Below, piece after piece: positions 16,802 through 25,630 of a DNA stretch of 64,000 nucleotides. Within the stretch, counting starts at the first letter, position 1; the number at the start of each line of letters is the position of its first letter. The notes under the pieces were generated by a model, which worked only from the letters and a program-made list of their open reading frames with translations, searched no databases and was not told where the DNA came from. A program made the position numbers and the translations under genes. The DNA is from JAFDVL01 sp043783625 (GTDB lineage Bacteria; Acidobacteriota; Blastocatellia; RBC074): assembly GCA_043783625.1 (NCBI GenBank), contig JAYVZE010000227.1:1-64000 (forward strand), written 5' to 3'.

Positions 16802-18350
16802 CGTAAAATCTCTCGGTCTAATCGGTGGATTGGGGTTACTTTATCTAGTTGGAATTGGCTGGGGATTGCCCAGTCATATCAGTGCAGTGACCGATACCAT
16901 CGCGCCTTATGATGCGCTTTCGTTTTTTGGAAATTACGGAAATGCGCAGACGGCTAACCGCTATCCGGCGGCACAGTATTTAATTTTATCCTTTGTTTAT
17001 GGGATTGTAATCGCTTTTGGGAAAGTGACGGGAATGATTGGCAGTTTTTCCTCGAAGTTTCCCTACGGAATGAAATCGCCGGAAATTTTCATCTCCGGGA
17101 TGATTCTCATGGCGCGAATAATTTCGGTCGTGATGAGCGTTGCAGTGCTACTCAGCATTCGTAAATTCAAGCACGAAAAATTAACCAGAAGCGGAATCAT
17201 CACGGCGATTTTGACGCTGGCTTTGAGCGGCACTTTTACCTATTACGCCCGTGCTGAAAACGTAGACGCTCCGATGCTATGCTGGTGGGCAATCTCTCAA
17301 GTCGCTTTGTGGTGGTATTTATTTACGGAAGAAAACAAGCAACGGAATTTGTTGGTCGCCGGCGTTGCCGCTGGATTGGCGATTGCAACGAAGGATGCCG
17401 CCGCTGCTTTAGTGTTTGGTTCAGGTTTGATGGTAGTAATCTTTGGCGCATCGAAAATTAAGCATTCAATGCTTTATGCAACGGCGAGTTTATTGACTTA
17501 TTTCATAATGGCAGTATTGCCGCAACCGCTACGATGGGTTGAGCATTTCCATAATCCTTACGCCAAATACGTGACGCGCTTCGTTGAATTTGATTATTCG
17601 TTTTCGGGTCAGCTCGGATTATTTAAGCGGACAATCGCTGAATTGGTTTCGATTGTTTCACCCGCTGGCGTTGCGTTGGCAGTTGCTGGTGTCGTCGCTT
17701 TGCTGGTTTATCGTCAACATCGTGAGTTGATTTTTTTGGCTCTTCCAGGGCTTTTATACTACTTGATTTTCATTGCGAATATCAGATTTGTATATGAGCG
17801 ATTTTTGCTGCCGATAGCGTTTGCAACGGCGATTTTAGCGGGGTTCGGCGCAACTTTCCTGCTACAAAATTTTCGTCGCACCGGGCAAATTATGATTGCG
17901 CTATGCCTCGTCTGGCAAGTTGGATTTGGATATTTGCCAGTGACTTATGCGCAGGTTTTTGACATCAAACGCACGTTGACGAAGACGATGCGCGAAGCTG
18001 TTCCTGCTGGCGAAGCCGTGATGTGGATCGGAGATCGCACATATATTCCGAATGCAGATTTTGCTTCACAGTACACCTTAGTTTGTCCGCGTGATGTAAA
18101 TCTGAAATCCAGTTACATGGCAGCGGCGCTGAAGCCTTACGAAGAGCGAACAGAATTTGTTTTGAGCGAGAAACCACTGCCGGATAAAAAGCTGCAACTG
18201 ATTAGAGAGCTAAGCTATCCGGCGTGGGTCAGAGCCAATGTTATCAGGGCTGGCGTCAAAGAATATTATTTGTATAAATCGAAATGCGGAGCCTGCTTTG
18301 ATGGAAAAGAAGCGTGGATTCAGCAGGGAGACGATGCCGGAGTTCGATGA
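16782..18350 (+). CDS. GT39/ArnT-like membrane glycosyltransferase
   Basis: The 522-residue protein has about ten predicted transmembrane helices. It also has a large extracytoplasmic first loop (after GWGLPSHISAV) that contains acidic residues, and a soluble C-terminal tail. This layout fits the PMT/ArnT (GT39 or GT-C) superfamily, which transfers sugars from polyprenyl-phosphate donors on the periplasmic side. Within the locus it may add a side-branch sugar. The acceptor cannot be deduced. The start at 16782 overlaps the preceding transferase by 20 bp, and the next gene begins at the base right after its stop. Confidence 0.75.
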   Translation: MKPLHNNVKSLGLIGGLGLLYLVGIGWGLPSHISAVTDTIAPYDALSFFGNYGNAQTANRYPAAQYLILSFVYGIVIAFGKVTGMIGSFSSKFPYGMKSPEIFISGMILMARIISVVMSVAVLLSIRKFKHEKLTRSGIITAILTLALSGTFTYYARAENVDAPMLCWWAISQVALWWYLFTEENKQRNLLVAGVAAGLAIATKDAAAALVFGSGLMVVIFGASKIKHSMLYATASLLTYFIMAVLPQPLRWVEHFHNPYAKYVTRFVEFDYSFSGQLGLFKRTIAELVSIVSPAGVALAVAGVVALLVYRQHRELIFLALPGLLYYLIFIANIRFVYERFLLPIAFATAILAGFGATFLLQNFRRTGQIMIALCLVWQVGFGYLPVTYAQVFDIKRTLTKTMREAVPAGEAVMWIGDRTYIPNADFASQYTLVCPRDVNLKSSYMAAALKPYEERTEFVLSEKPLPDKKLQLIRELSYPAWVRANVIRAGVKEYYLYKSKCGACFDGKEAWIQQGDDAGVR

Positions 18351-19454
18351 ATGAAAATCGTATTTCTGGCGCGAACCCTTAATCAAGGCGGAGCGCAACG
18401 GCAACTCGTAGCATTAGCGCGAGGGCTGAAAGAACGTAACCATTCGGTGCATGTGATTGTATTTTACGCTCACGGATTCTTTGAAAATGAATTACGGACG
18501 GGCGGAATTGACGTTCGTGTTTTGCATCGTCAGGGACGTTGGCGCGTTGTGGCGTTGTGGCGGCAAATGGTGCAAATCGTACGTGAGTTAAATCCTGATA
18601 TTCTTCACGGCTACCTCGAAACGCCTAATGTTTGTGCAGCTTTGCTGCGCCGATCTATTCCGCAGGCGAAAGTTGTTTTTGGAATTCGCGCTTCAGCAAT
18701 TGATTATGAACAGTACGATTTTGTCATTCGCGTCATGAATTGGATAGAGGCTCGCACTTCCCGTTATGCTGATTTAGTCATTGCGAATTCACATGCCGGA
18801 GCCGCTGACGCCATCCGCGCAGGCTTTTCATCAGGCAACGTCATGGTGATTTCCAATGGAATTGATACGGAATATTTTGTGCCAAATGCCGAAGCCGGAA
18901 GAAAGATTCGTCAGCAGTGGAAAATCAAAGATGATGAATTCTTGATTGGTGTCGTCGGTCGGCTTGATCCGAAAAAAGATCACGCTACTTTTCTGCGTGC
19001 AGCAGCGAGATTGAAACAACCAAATTTAAAGTTTGTTTGTGTGGGAGTTAGTGAGCCGACGCCAGCATTGCAGCAACTTGCCGAGTCGTTACAATTGCAG
19101 AATTGCCTGCAATGGGTTGCGCCACAAACTGCGATGCCAGATGTTTACAATGCTTTAGACTTGCTTTGTCTTTCCTCATCTTTCGGTGAGGGTTTTCCGA
19201 ATGTCGTAGGTGAAGCGATGGCGTGCGGCGTTCCCTGCGTAGTCACGAATTCAGGTGATGCCGCTTTGGTGATTGATGAACTGGGAGAAGTCGTTACCGC
19301 AGGTGATGACGAAAGTATGGCTACGGCAATAAATAAAAGCTTGAATCAAAATCGCCAAACGATTAGCATCAGGCTTCGTCAACGAGTTATCGAAAATTTC
19401 AGTCTTCAGGAACTGATGACAAAAACTGAATCCGCCCTTTTAGCCCTGATCTGA
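18351..19454 (+). CDS. Glycosyltransferase family 4 protein
   Basis: The 367-residue cytoplasmic GT-B enzyme starts with LARTLNQGGAQRQLVALARG, the usual acceptor-side glycine loop. The donor side has GVVGRLDPKKDHATFLRAA near 195-215 and SSSFGEGFPNVVGEAMACGVP near 275-295, the latter holding the two conserved glutamates of retaining GT4 enzymes. It belongs to the polysaccharide operon and starts immediately after the GT39-like gene. Sugar specificity is not readable. Confidence 0.9.
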   Translation: MKIVFLARTLNQGGAQRQLVALARGLKERNHSVHVIVFYAHGFFENELRTGGIDVRVLHRQGRWRVVALWRQMVQIVRELNPDILHGYLETPNVCAALLRRSIPQAKVVFGIRASAIDYEQYDFVIRVMNWIEARTSRYADLVIANSHAGAADAIRAGFSSGNVMVISNGIDTEYFVPNAEAGRKIRQQWKIKDDEFLIGVVGRLDPKKDHATFLRAAARLKQPNLKFVCVGVSEPTPALQQLAESLQLQNCLQWVAPQTAMPDVYNALDLLCLSSSFGEGFPNVVGEAMACGVPCVVTNSGDAALVIDELGEVVTAGDDESMATAINKSLNQNRQTISIRLRQRVIENFSLQELMTKTESALLALI

Positions 19455-19464
19455 TTGTTCATTC

Positions 19465-20679
19465 ATGGCAGTAATTCCACATAAAATTAATACTTCCACT
19501 GATGTCGCGGTTGTTGTTCCAGTTCATTCTATTGCGCGACCACTTCGTGTCATTCACGTGATTACAGATTTGGATACTGGGGGTGCCGAGATGATGTTGT
19601 ATAAAGTACTCTCGCAAATGCAGCAAATCGGCGTTCATTCGGAGGTCATTTCATTGCAGGACATCGGAGCTGTCGGAGGAAAAATCAGCCGGCTTGGTAT
19701 TAAAGTTCACGCGCTAAATATGAGCAAAAAAGTGCCGAGTCCACTGGCGGTTTGGCGACTGGCAAAACTGCTCAAACGCAGCCAGCCGGACGTAATTCAA
19801 ACGTGGATGTATCACGCCAATCTGGTGGGAGGATTAGCCGCGAAAATCGCCGGTAAAATTCCGGTCGTGTGGGGAATTCATCATAGTAATTTTGATCTAA
19901 AACGCGCCAAGAAGCGGACGTTGCTGACGATGCGTGCCGGAGCGTTGCTTTCGGGGCGAGTCCCGGACGACATCATTTGTTGTGGCGAAGTTCCGCGTCA
20001 GGCTCATATTGGGATGGGCTACGATGCGCGAAAAATGCGCGTGATTCCGAATGGTTTTGATCTTCAGGAATTTCAGCCGAACCCTTTTGCCCGAATGTCC
20101 GTACGCAAAGAATTAAGACTTAACAATCAAACGCCTTTGATTGGGCTGGTTGCTCGCTACCATCCCAAAAAAGATCATCAGACATTTATTCAGGCGGCTT
20201 CGCTGGTTAATTTGGCGATGCCGGATGTTCATTTTCTTTTGTGTGGTGAAGGTGTCAATCATAATAATTCCGAATTAATGCGCTGGATCAACGAAGCTGG
20301 GATTGCGCATCGTATTCATTTATTGAGTATGCGAACCGACATTCCGCGCTTAACGGCGGCTTTGGATATTGCTACTTCGTCTTCTTCGTATGGTGAAGGT
20401 TTTCCAATCTCATTGGGCGAAGCGATGGCTTGTGGAGTTCCCTGTGTAGCCACGAATGTTGGTGATTCATCTGCAATCGTAGGAACTACCGGAGTAATTG
20501 TGGCTCCGAAAAATCCTTTTGAATTATCACAAGCCTGGCAATTTTTGCTATGTCTTGAAAACAGTGCCCGAACAAAGCTGGAGCAATCTGCGCGGCAACG
20601 GATTCAGGAAAATTTCAATTTACCTTCTGTAGTTTCGCGCTACGAAGCGGTTTATAAAAAAGTAACCAATCGTGAGTAA
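19465..20679 (+). CDS. Glycosyltransferase family 4 protein (paralogue of 30623-31783)
   Basis: The 404-residue GT-B enzyme opens, after about 28 extra residues, with VIHVITDLDTGGAEMMLYKV. It carries QTWMYHANLVGGL near residue 112, LVARYHPKKDHQTF near 230, and the GT4 E-x7-E region SSYGEGFPISLGEAMACGVP near 310-330. The same motifs in the same spacing occur in the protein of 30623-31783, so the two are paralogues from the same locus. No clear ribosome-binding site precedes the ATG. It overlaps rfbC by 8 bp. Confidence 0.9.
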   Translation: MAVIPHKINTSTDVAVVVPVHSIARPLRVIHVITDLDTGGAEMMLYKVLSQMQQIGVHSEVISLQDIGAVGGKISRLGIKVHALNMSKKVPSPLAVWRLAKLLKRSQPDVIQTWMYHANLVGGLAAKIAGKIPVVWGIHHSNFDLKRAKKRTLLTMRAGALLSGRVPDDIICCGEVPRQAHIGMGYDARKMRVIPNGFDLQEFQPNPFARMSVRKELRLNNQTPLIGLVARYHPKKDHQTFIQAASLVNLAMPDVHFLLCGEGVNHNNSELMRWINEAGIAHRIHLLSMRTDIPRLTAALDIATSSSSYGEGFPISLGEAMACGVPCVATNVGDSSAIVGTTGVIVAPKNPFELSQAWQFLLCLENSARTKLEQSARQRIQENFNLPSVVSRYEAVYKKVTNRE

Positions 20680-21229
20680 TTTGATTATCACCCCAACTTT
20701 ATTGCCGGAGATTCTGGTGCTGGAACCGCGTGTTTTTGAAGACAGTCGTGGATATTTTATCGAATCCTACAACACTCAGAAATTCGAGCAGGCTGGGCTT
20801 GCTTCGAGATTTGTGCAAGACAATCAATCAGGCTCGCACGGCGGAGTTTTACGCGGCTTACATTATCAAATTCACCAACCACAAGGGAAATTAGTTCGCG
20901 TAGTAGTAGGTGAGATTTATGATCTTGCCGTAGATATTCGGCGCAGCTCTCCGACATTTGGCAAGTGGGTTGGAGAAGCACTTTCAGCGGAAAACCGAAA
21001 GCAGTTGTGGATTCCACCAGGTTTTGCGCACGGGTTTTATGTGTTGAGTGATTGGGCGGAAGTCCTGTATAAAACAACCGATTATTACGCGCCGCAACAT
21101 GAACGAACTTTACTTTGGAATGATCCGGCATTAGCGATTGACTGGCGGTTACGCGATGGAACGGTTCCCCTTCTATCTATGAAGGATGCGGAAGGAATGC
21201 CGCTCAGTAAAGCAGAATTGTTTGATTAA
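20672..21229 (+). CDS. rfbC: dTDP-4-dehydrorhamnose 3,5-epimerase RfbC
   Basis: RfbC converts dTDP-4-dehydro-6-deoxy-D-glucose into dTDP-4-dehydro-L-rhamnose in the cytoplasm. The 185-residue length matches the family. The cupin-fold signatures are present: FEDSRGYFIESYN near 21-33, GVLRGLHYQ with the catalytic His near residue 66, and IPPGFAHGFYVLSD near 115-128. It is the first of three dTDP-sugar genes in the order rfbC-rfbB-rfbA, with 6 bp to rfbB. Confidence 0.95.
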   Translation: MSNLIITPTLLPEILVLEPRVFEDSRGYFIESYNTQKFEQAGLASRFVQDNQSGSHGGVLRGLHYQIHQPQGKLVRVVVGEIYDLAVDIRRSSPTFGKWVGEALSAENRKQLWIPPGFAHGFYVLSDWAEVLYKTTDYYAPQHERTLLWNDPALAIDWRLRDGTVPLLSMKDAEGMPLSKAELFD

Positions 21230-21235
21230 TTTTGT

Positions 21236-22318
21236 ATGAAAAATATTCTCGTCACAGGTGGAGCTGGATTTATTGGCTCTAATTTTATCCGGTACTTACT
21301 GAAAGATAATTCCGAATTTCTGGTCATCAATCTTGATGCCTTGACCTACGCCGGAAGTCAGGAAAATTTGCGCGAGGTTGAAGATGATTCCCGCTACAAT
21401 TTTGTCAAAGGTCACATTGCTGACCGCGAATTAGTCCTGAATTTATTACGTCAACATCACATAGATACTTTGGTACATTTCGCCGCTGAATCGCACGTAG
21501 ATCGTTCGATCAGCAACCCCGGCATCTTCGTTGAAACCAATGTTGTCGGCACACAGAATTTGCTGGATGCCTGCCGTCAGGTCTGGTTGGAAGAAAAATT
21601 TTTGCCGGTAGATCAAGTACGTTTTCATCACGTTTCGACAGATGAAGTCTATGGCACTTTGAAACCCGCAGACCCGGCGTTTAGTGAAACGACGGCGTAT
21701 TCTCCAAATTCGCCGTACGCTGCTTCAAAAGCTGCCAGCGATCATCTGGTTCGTGCGTATTTTCATACCTACGGCTTACCTGTGACGGTGACAAATTGCT
21801 CGAATAATTACGGACCGTATCAATTTCCTGAAAAGCTGATTCCGTTAATGATTATGAACGCGCTGGAAGGAAAGCCATTGCCTGTTTATGGTGACGGGCA
21901 GCAGATTCGTGATTGGCTGTATGTTGAAGATCATTGCGAAGCAATCAAGTTAGTAATTGAACGGGGACGAGTTGGGGAAACATATAATATCGGAGGCCAG
22001 AATCAACCGCCGAATATAGAGATTGTTCATCAGCTTTGTGCGTTGTTAGATGAGTTGTCTCCCTCTGAAAATCTGTATCAGTCGTTAATCAAATATGTGG
22101 CAGATCGTCCCGGACATGACCGCCGTTACGCGATTGATCTGACGAAGATCAACACGGAACTGGGCTGGGAGCCACGCGAATCAGTGACGACCGGATTACG
22201 CAAAACCGTCGCCTGGTATTTAAGTAACAGCGAATGGATTGCAGCGATTCGCCAGCAAAACAATTACCAGCAATGGGTGCAAAAAAATTATCAGGCGCGA
22301 GGAGAAGCAGCACGATGA
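21236..22318 (+). CDS. rfbB: dTDP-glucose 4,6-dehydratase RfbB
   Basis: RfbB makes dTDP-4-dehydro-6-deoxyglucose from dTDP-glucose with bound NAD. The 360-residue extended SDR protein has the Rossmann motif GGAGFIGSNF at residues 7-16. It also has HFAAESHVDRS near 82-92, the catalytic region STDEVYGTL near 137-145, and YAASKAASDH containing the YxxxK pair near 161-165. Its stop overlaps the rfbA start (ATGA). Confidence 0.96.
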   Translation: MKNILVTGGAGFIGSNFIRYLLKDNSEFLVINLDALTYAGSQENLREVEDDSRYNFVKGHIADRELVLNLLRQHHIDTLVHFAAESHVDRSISNPGIFVETNVVGTQNLLDACRQVWLEEKFLPVDQVRFHHVSTDEVYGTLKPADPAFSETTAYSPNSPYAASKAASDHLVRAYFHTYGLPVTVTNCSNNYGPYQFPEKLIPLMIMNALEGKPLPVYGDGQQIRDWLYVEDHCEAIKLVIERGRVGETYNIGGQNQPPNIEIVHQLCALLDELSPSENLYQSLIKYVADRPGHDRRYAIDLTKINTELGWEPRESVTTGLRKTVAWYLSNSEWIAAIRQQNNYQQWVQKNYQARGEAAR

Positions 22319-23187
22319 AGGGAATTATTTTGGCGGGAGGCCGAGGCACGCGCCTGCATCCATTGACGTTGACGACCAGTAAGCAGCTCTTACCAGTCTA
22401 TAACAAGCCGATGATTTATTATCCGCTGTCAATGTTGATGCTGGCAGGGATTCGGGAAATTTTGATTATTAGTACACCCGAAGATTTACCCGCCTTCAGA
22501 AAATTATTGAGCGACGGGAGTCAATGGGGATTAACGTTTAGCTATGCCGAGCAATCTGAACCGCGCGGCTTAGCAGAAGCCTTTATCATTGGTGCTGAAT
22601 TTATCGGAGAAGAACCGAGCTGTTTGATTTTAGGAGACAATATTTTCTTCGGACACGGCTTACCGGAAAAATTGCGCAGCGCAGCAGCTTTAACAGAAGG
22701 CGCATTAGTTTTTGCCTATCCAGTGAAAGACCCTGAGCGGTACGGCGTGATTGAATTTGATAAGAGCGGCAAGGCTTTGAATATTGAAGAAAAACCCAAA
22801 CAGCCCAGATCAAATTTCGCTGTTCCAGGAATTTATTTTTACGACCGGACAGTTGTCGAAAGAGCTAAAAATCTGGAACCATCAATGCGCGGCGAATTAG
22901 AAATCACTGATTTGAACAGACTTTATTTAGCTGCCGGACAATTACAAGTAGAGCAAATGGGGCGCGGTGTCGCGTGGCTGGATGCCGGAACACATGAATC
23001 CTTGATGCAGGCGTCGAACTTTGTGCAAGCCGTGGAAGATCGGCAAGGCATGATGATTTCCTGCCCGGAAGAAATCGCTTATCGGATGGGATTGATTTCT
23101 GTCAGTGATTTAGTTGCCTTAGCTAAGTTAATGGGGAGTTCATCATATGCAGATAACCTACATAGACTTGCTAAAGGGAAATCATAA
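22315..23187 (+). CDS. rfbA: Glucose-1-phosphate thymidylyltransferase RfbA
   Basis: RfbA forms dTDP-glucose from dTTP and glucose-1-phosphate. From the ATG at 22315 the protein has 290 residues, the usual length, and opens MKGIILAGGRGTRLHPLT, the nucleotide-binding signature. An AGGAG lies about 10 bases upstream and the start overlaps the rfbB stop. A longer reading from 22234 would run through the rfbB 3' end and is unlikely. No rfbD reductase follows or appears anywhere in the window, so the end product of this branch is uncertain. Confidence 0.95.
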   Translation: MKGIILAGGRGTRLHPLTLTTSKQLLPVYNKPMIYYPLSMLMLAGIREILIISTPEDLPAFRKLLSDGSQWGLTFSYAEQSEPRGLAEAFIIGAEFIGEEPSCLILGDNIFFGHGLPEKLRSAAALTEGALVFAYPVKDPERYGVIEFDKSGKALNIEEKPKQPRSNFAVPGIYFYDRTVVERAKNLEPSMRGELEITDLNRLYLAAGQLQVEQMGRGVAWLDAGTHESLMQASNFVQAVEDRQGMMISCPEEIAYRMGLISVSDLVALAKLMGSSSYADNLHRLAKGKS

Positions 23188-23300
23188 GGGGTACTGAAAA
23201 CATTTTAAAATCACTGAGCTTAGTTAGGCAAAGATTAACTGTTTGGTCGAATGCTTCAGTTAGTAGAAAAATTTTTTCACGCTCACTCTTATTTGGCCTT

Positions 23301-24587
23301 TTGACTATCGGCGTTAAGCTATTTAGTGCCATAAAAGAATCAATGGCAGCACACACTTTTGGAATAAGTGATCGGCTTGATTCTTTTAATGTATCATTCA
23401 CAATAGCTTCATTTGTAATGGTCGTAGTAGGAGGGGCTTTTCAAATTGCATTAGTCCCTGTTTATATAGAAACAAAAGAAAAATACGGTAAAGACGTGGC
23501 AAATTCTTTGGTCGCTGCAATATTAAAGCTATGCCTGTATACTTTATTGGTGATTTGTCTTATCTTGCTCATTTCTTTTCCGTACTTCCTACCTCTCTTG
23601 TTTCCTAAATTTGACATACCAAAGCTACAAACGACACTCTTTTTATGTTACTTATTTGTTCCAATGATTATATTAGGTGGCTGTGCATTAACAGTGACCG
23701 GAATACTCAACGCTGAAGAAGCATTTTCATTAGCCGCTATCGTTCCCGGTATCACAACCGTCCTTACCGTTATTGCTCTGTATTATCTTGGAAACCGGTT
23801 GGGAGTATATTCACTCGCCGCTGGATTAATTGCTGGCTCTATCTTAGAACTAGTTGTTTTAATAAATGCGTTACGTTTATTAAGTATCAACCTTTCATTT
23901 CAGTCTTCGATACGAGGATCACATGCGAGGTCTGTTATTCATAACATTCTGCCTATTGCAGGTGCCTCAATTCTATCTGGAATGATGCCGTTGGTTGATC
24001 AGAGTTTTGCTGCCCAGTTAAGAGGTGGTGATATTAGTGCCCTCGCCTTTGGCAGTCGTGTCATTTCATTAGTGATGGCATTATTTGCAGCATCTGTTGC
24101 CGCGACGGTCTTGCCGTACTTTTCGAAGCTGGCTGTAGAGAGAAAGTGGCAGATACTTAAAAGCGTTTTTACCAGTAGTCTTTTGAAATTTATTTTACCT
24201 GGAACCTTATTAGCACTTGTTGTGATTATTTTCTTTTCCGTTTCAATCGTGAAACTTCTGTTTCAGTCAGGTGCTTTTACGGAAACGTCAACAGTTGTAG
24301 TTTCACGAATTCAATCAATCTATGCTTTACAGATTCCTGCCTACATGATTCATTTGGCGGGGATTCGGCTTCTTAGCGCAATACAAGAAAACACTAAGGC
24401 AATCAGGATTGCCTTAGTGAGTTTGGTTGTCAACATTTTCGCGGACTATATGTTTTCCCGTTGGTTAGGAGTTGAAGGGATAGCGTGGGCGACTAGCTTG
24501 GTATATATAATTGCTATGGTTATTACATTGATGAGTGTGTATCAAAGCTTAAACCGAAGAGGTCTGATGAGTAATGGAAATGTTTAA
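23301..24587 (+). CDS. MurJ/MviN-type flippase (second copy), true start probably upstream
   Basis: This multi-helix membrane protein aligns with the flippase at 14316-15725: KESMAAHTFGISDRLDSF corresponds to KEMMVAWRFGISDDLDAF, and LFQSGAFTE to the later loop. The conventional start is the TTG at 23301, giving 428 residues, but that begins inside the first transmembrane helix. The frame stays open back to the rfbA stop at 23185-23187, and the extra 30-40 residues resemble the N-terminus of the first copy. No ATG, GTG or TTG exists there. An ATT at 23202 lies 10 bases after AAGGGG, and an ATA at 23184 overlaps the rfbA stop. A rare start codon is therefore possible. The gene is AT-rich compared with rfbA. 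Confidence 0.82.
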   Translation: MTIGVKLFSAIKESMAAHTFGISDRLDSFNVSFTIASFVMVVVGGAFQIALVPVYIETKEKYGKDVANSLVAAILKLCLYTLLVICLILLISFPYFLPLLFPKFDIPKLQTTLFLCYLFVPMIILGGCALTVTGILNAEEAFSLAAIVPGITTVLTVIALYYLGNRLGVYSLAAGLIAGSILELVVLINALRLLSINLSFQSSIRGSHARSVIHNILPIAGASILSGMMPLVDQSFAAQLRGGDISALAFGSRVISLVMALFAASVAATVLPYFSKLAVERKWQILKSVFTSSLLKFILPGTLLALVVIIFFSVSIVKLLFQSGAFTETSTVVVSRIQSIYALQIPAYMIHLAGIRLLSAIQENTKAIRIALVSLVVNIFADYMFSRWLGVEGIAWATSLVYIIAMVITLMSVYQSLNRRGLMSNGNV

Positions 24588-25488
24588 TTATCAATATAAA
24601 TTTACGGTTTTTACCGCGACGTATAATCGCGCGCATACATTGCACCGTGTTTATGAAAGCTTGAAATGTCAGACGTTGCGAGATTTTGAATGGGTTATTG
24701 TGGATGATGGCTCCACTGATGGTACTGCTTCATTGATTGAAAACTGGAAGGTCGAAGCAGCTTTTTCTATTCGCTATATTTGGCAGGAAAATCAAGGCAA
24801 GCATTTTGCTTTTAATAGAGGTGTGAGGGAGGCGAAAGGGTTATTATTCACATCACTTGATTCTGATGATGCCTGTATTGCGAATGCTTTGGAGCGGCTG
24901 AACTTTCATTGGGAAAGCATTTCATCAGAGAAAAGAATGTGCTACTCGGGCATCACCGCACTTTGTGTTGATCAACTCGGAAATGAGGTAGGCAATTCGC
25001 TGCCTGAAGATGTTTACGATGCAAGTTGGCTGGAGGTTGACTATAAAATGGGGTTGAAAGGGGAAAAATGGGGTACATTTAGGACTGATATTCTAAAAGA
25101 GTTTCCTTTTCCCGAAACATTGCAAGTAAGCAATTTCCCGGAAAGTATTATCTGGTTCCGTATTAGTAATATTTATCTGACACGATTTTTTAATGAGGCG
25201 TTGAGAATTTACTATATTGATGCACCTTCAATGATACATGGAAATAATGCTTCTAAGAATGCTAAGGGTAGCCAATTAGAGCATTTGGAAGCTTTGAATG
25301 AATATATAGGTTATTTAAGATATCAACCTATTGAATTTCTAAGATCGGCTGTTCATTATAGCCGCTTCTCATTTTTATTAAAGATGGGGATTCATTCTCA
25401 ATTCACTAAATTGAATAATCTGCCTGCGAAAATTTTATGGTTATGTGCTGCTCCATTTGGATTTTTGATAAGCCGAATAGACAAATAA
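24574..25488 (+). CDS. Glycosyltransferase family 2 protein
   Basis: The 304-residue cytoplasmic enzyme has a GT-A fold. It contains FTVFTATYNRAHTL at about 9-22, the nucleotide-binding VIVDDGSTDGT near 41-51, and the metal-binding region SLDSDDAC near 94-101 (the DXD equivalent). It probably adds one sugar to the repeat unit. The start overlaps the flippase gene by 14 bp. It is followed by a 142 bp gap with a symmetrical inverted repeat, the longest break in the polysaccharide locus. Composition is AT-rich, as in the neighbouring genes. Confidence 0.9.
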   Translation: MEMFNYQYKFTVFTATYNRAHTLHRVYESLKCQTLRDFEWVIVDDGSTDGTASLIENWKVEAAFSIRYIWQENQGKHFAFNRGVREAKGLLFTSLDSDDACIANALERLNFHWESISSEKRMCYSGITALCVDQLGNEVGNSLPEDVYDASWLEVDYKMGLKGEKWGTFRTDILKEFPFPETLQVSNFPESIIWFRISNIYLTRFFNEALRIYYIDAPSMIHGNNASKNAKGSQLEHLEALNEYIGYLRYQPIEFLRSAVHYSRFSFLLKMGIHSQFTKLNNLPAKILWLCAAPFGFLISRIDK

Positions 25489-25590
25489 GTAGTCGTGCTG
25501 AATTAGCCTATACTATTTCAATATCTAAAGTGCTGTAGAATCAAGACTTTGACACGAAAATAGTATAACTTATTTGAGCCTGACTACTTA
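25486..25590. repeat. Nested interrupted inverted repeat (about 105 bp)
   Basis: The outer arms TAAGTAGTC (25486-25494) and GACTACTTA (25582-25590) are perfect 9 bp complements. The inner arms TATACTATTTC (25509-25519) and GAAAATAGTATA (25556-25567) pair with one bulge, and 14 bases separate outer from inner arm on both sides. A third small pair, AAAGT/ACTTT (25527-25531, 25546-25550), lies in the centre. The left arm includes the stop codon of the preceding gene. There is no T-tract, so a simple terminator is doubtful. A MITE-like element or a structured mRNA processing site are other options. Confidence 0.5.
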
Positions 25591-25630
25591 AGTTAATTTA
25601 CAGTCATTATAGCAGAAATTATTTCTTAAC

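Noticed and set aside
22234..22314. An upstream extension of rfbA
   Set aside because: It lies wholly within the rfbB coding region. The ATG at 22315 has AGGAG before it and gives the standard N-terminus.
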